Program-made: the position numbers and the translations under genes
NCBI GenBank assembly: GCA_934777095.1
Contig: CAKVNP010000089.1
Location: 1 to 7,716 of the forward strand
Direction: 5' to 3'
Source of the DNA: an uncultured Clostridium sp.
GTDB lineage: Bacteria; Bacillota; Clostridia; Clostridiales; Clostridiaceae
DNA length: 7,716 nt
Shown here: positions 6,792 through 7,716 of the stretch, one piece after another
How positions within the stretch are numbered: the first letter of the stretch is position 1
How the letters are laid out: each line of letters begins with the position of its first letter
The notes under the pieces: generated by a model
What the model saw: only the letters and a program-made list of their open reading frames with translations
What the model was told of the DNA's origin: nothing
Databases searched by the model: none

Positions 6792-7529
6792 ATGAATTAT
6801 ATAATTTTTGATTTAGAATATAATCAAAAGCATCCTGATGATAAAAGTAGTAAAAAAAATGCTTCATTATTATTTGAAATAATTCAGATTGGAGCTATTA
6901 AACTTGATAAAGATTTTAATAAGATTGGAACATTCAACACTTTGATAAAACCCGTTGTCCATACTTCTATTCATCCATATGTTGAAAATCTGACAAAAAT
7001 AACTGATTTAGATATAAAATCTTCTATAGAATTCCCAGAAGTTTATGAAGATTTCTTAAATTTTATTGGCGATTCTCCTAGCTGTCTAGGTGTATGGGGG
7101 CTAAATGATATCAAGGAGCTGATAAAAAATATAAAGTTCCATAAATTACCCTTGAGCGGTCTCCCTATGGAATATATTGATATACAGCATCATGCATCAA
7201 AGTACTTTAATATTCCTAAAGGTAGGAAAATAAGCTTAAAAAACGCTGTTGAAGAACTAGCTATTCCTGCTGTTGGTGAATTTCATGATGCTTTCTTCGA
7301 TGCATATTATACCGGTGAAATTCTAAAAAAAATCTTTTCAAAGGATATTCAGCCATTAACTTATATTGAATCCTTCAAAAAACAGCCTGCTAAATCAACA
7401 GAAAAGGTGGATACTGAACTGCTTATTAAGCAGATTGAAAAAATGTTTAAGAAGACCTTAACTCCAAAAGAAATTAAAATGGTAAAAACAGCATATAATA
7501 TGGGAAGGACAAGACAATTTATTAAATAA
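6792..7529 (+). CDS. DEDDh-family 3'-5' exonuclease (DnaQ/KapD-like)
   Basis: A 245-residue cytoplasmic exonuclease of the RNase T/DnaQ superfamily, which removes nucleotides from the 3' ends of DNA or RNA with two metal ions. All three Exo motifs are visible. Exo I is IIFDLEYNQ with catalytic D7 and E9. Exo II is in VWGLNDIKEL with D106. Exo III is GEFHDAFFDAYYTGEI with H165 and D170, which makes it the DEDDh type. The domain covers about residues 2-182. The last 60 residues (about 187-245) are an extra, lysine-rich, mostly helical-looking tail ending MGRTRQFIK that is not part of the catalytic fold. There is no polymerase domain or BRCT. The layout resembles Bacillus KapD and similar stand-alone exonucleases more than the DNA polymerase proofreading subunit. 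Its substrate is not evident. It starts 75 nt from the divergent PsiE-family gene; no convincing promoter was found in that AT-rich gap. Confidence 0.92.
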   Translation: MNYIIFDLEYNQKHPDDKSSKKNASLLFEIIQIGAIKLDKDFNKIGTFNTLIKPVVHTSIHPYVENLTKITDLDIKSSIEFPEVYEDFLNFIGDSPSCLGVWGLNDIKELIKNIKFHKLPLSGLPMEYIDIQHHASKYFNIPKGRKISLKNAVEELAIPAVGEFHDAFFDAYYTGEILKKIFSKDIQPLTYIESFKKQPAKSTEKVDTELLIKQIEKMFKKTLTPKEIKMVKTAYNMGRTRQFIK

Positions 7530-7559
7530 GATTACTTTAATTAATAAGTATTTTTATTT
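7524..7559 (+). terminator. Possible weak intrinsic terminator after the exonuclease gene
   Basis: AAATAAGATTACTT (7524-7537) can pair with AAGTATTTTTATTT (7546-7559) at 12 of 14 positions around an 8-nt loop, and the 3' arm is itself U-rich. It includes the stop codon. The stem is nearly all A/U, so read-through into the next gene is likely. Confidence 0.35.
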
Positions 7560-7612
7560 CTTATATTAGGTATACTAAATTAAGCAATATTTTATAATTA
7601 TATTTACTTATT

Positions 7613-7617
7613 GGAGG
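7613..7617 (+). promoter_or_regulatory. Ribosome binding site of the right-edge gene
   Basis: GGAGG lies 3 nt before the first ATG (7621) and 6 nt before the second in-frame ATG (7624). The spacing favours 7624, though both codons may be used and the two starts differ by one methionine. Confidence 0.7.
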
Positions 7618-7623
7618 TACATG

Positions 7624-7716
7624 ATGAATAATAAATATACTGATTTGTTTGATATATTAATTAAAGCGTATTATGAAGGTAATTTTGATAAAACACTTGA
7701 TAGGATAATTACCTGC
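7624..7716 (+). CDS. Unidentified protein, N-terminal 31 codons only
   Basis: The frame is open to the window edge after a strong GGAGG site, so this is a real gene start. The visible N-terminus is MNNKYTDLFDILIKAYYEG and then about twelve more residues, reading as two short amphipathic helices with no signal peptide. The phrase AYYEGNFDKTLDRI is faintly like the first helix of SnoaL/NTF2-like domains, but 31 residues are too few to call a family. A -10-like TATAAT lies at 7593-7598 without a matching -35, so the gene could have its own promoter or be read from the exonuclease gene 94 nt upstream. Confidence 0.7.
   Translation, partial: MNNKYTDLFDILIKAYYEGNFDKTLDRIITC

Noticed and set aside
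1..7716. CRISPR array, tRNA/rRNA genes, insertion sequences, phage or defence genes
   Set aside because: No regularly spaced direct repeats, no cloverleaf or rRNA-like GC-rich blocks, and no transposase, integrase or defence-type coding sequence were seen on either strand.

Overview
The window is very AT-rich and densely packed. It has strong AGGAGG-type Shine-Dalgarno sites, U-tailed intrinsic terminators and many AUA codons. Its gene content includes a giant 2-hydroxyacyl-CoA dehydratase activase-type iron-sulfur protein, a small cold-shock protein, a short PsiE-family protein and a KapD-like exonuclease. Together these point to a low-GC, anaerobic Gram-positive bacterium of the class Clostridia, probably Clostridium or a near relative. 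The assignment is inferred from composition and gene families, not from a marker gene.

Layout, left to right. (1) 1-957, minus: an MFS efflux-type transporter whose C-terminus lies outside the window, with its own extended -10 promoter at 984-1012. (2) 1034-1074: an intrinsic terminator for the gene to its right. (3) 1084-5379, minus: a 1431-residue protein with two tandem ASKHA (actin/sugar kinase/Hsp70 fold) activase domains, a four-cysteine motif, and a long DUF2229/HgdB-like half. It has a leader of about 150 nt containing a perfect 26-bp AT-only dyad. (4) 5567-5600: a terminator. (5) 5614-5928, minus: a single-domain thioredoxin-like protein with a CVPC active site. (6) 6059-6268, plus: a cold-shock protein, divergent from the thioredoxin. 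(7) 6273-6314: a terminator that looks bidirectional, between convergent genes. (8) 6336-6716, minus: a four-helix PsiE-family membrane protein whose reading frame has no ATG/GTG/TTG at the expected position; a strong SD sits 7 nt from an ATA. (9) 6792-7529, plus: a DEDDh 3'-5' exonuclease. (10) 7624 to the end, plus: the first 31 codons of an unidentified gene.

Most genes appear to be single transcription units with their own promoters or terminators, so there is no obvious multigene operon. The gene of most interest is the 1431-residue iron-sulfur protein. It appears to combine, in one chain, an ATP-driven electron injector (two activase domains that could share one [4Fe-4S] cluster) and a dehydratase/double-cubane-like acceptor. 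Its substrate is not evident from the sequence. The thioredoxin-like neighbour on the same strand could be a redox partner, but it has its own terminator and promoter, so the link is only positional. The second notable item is the PsiE-family gene with an apparent AUA start, which start-codon-based gene calling would truncate or miss.
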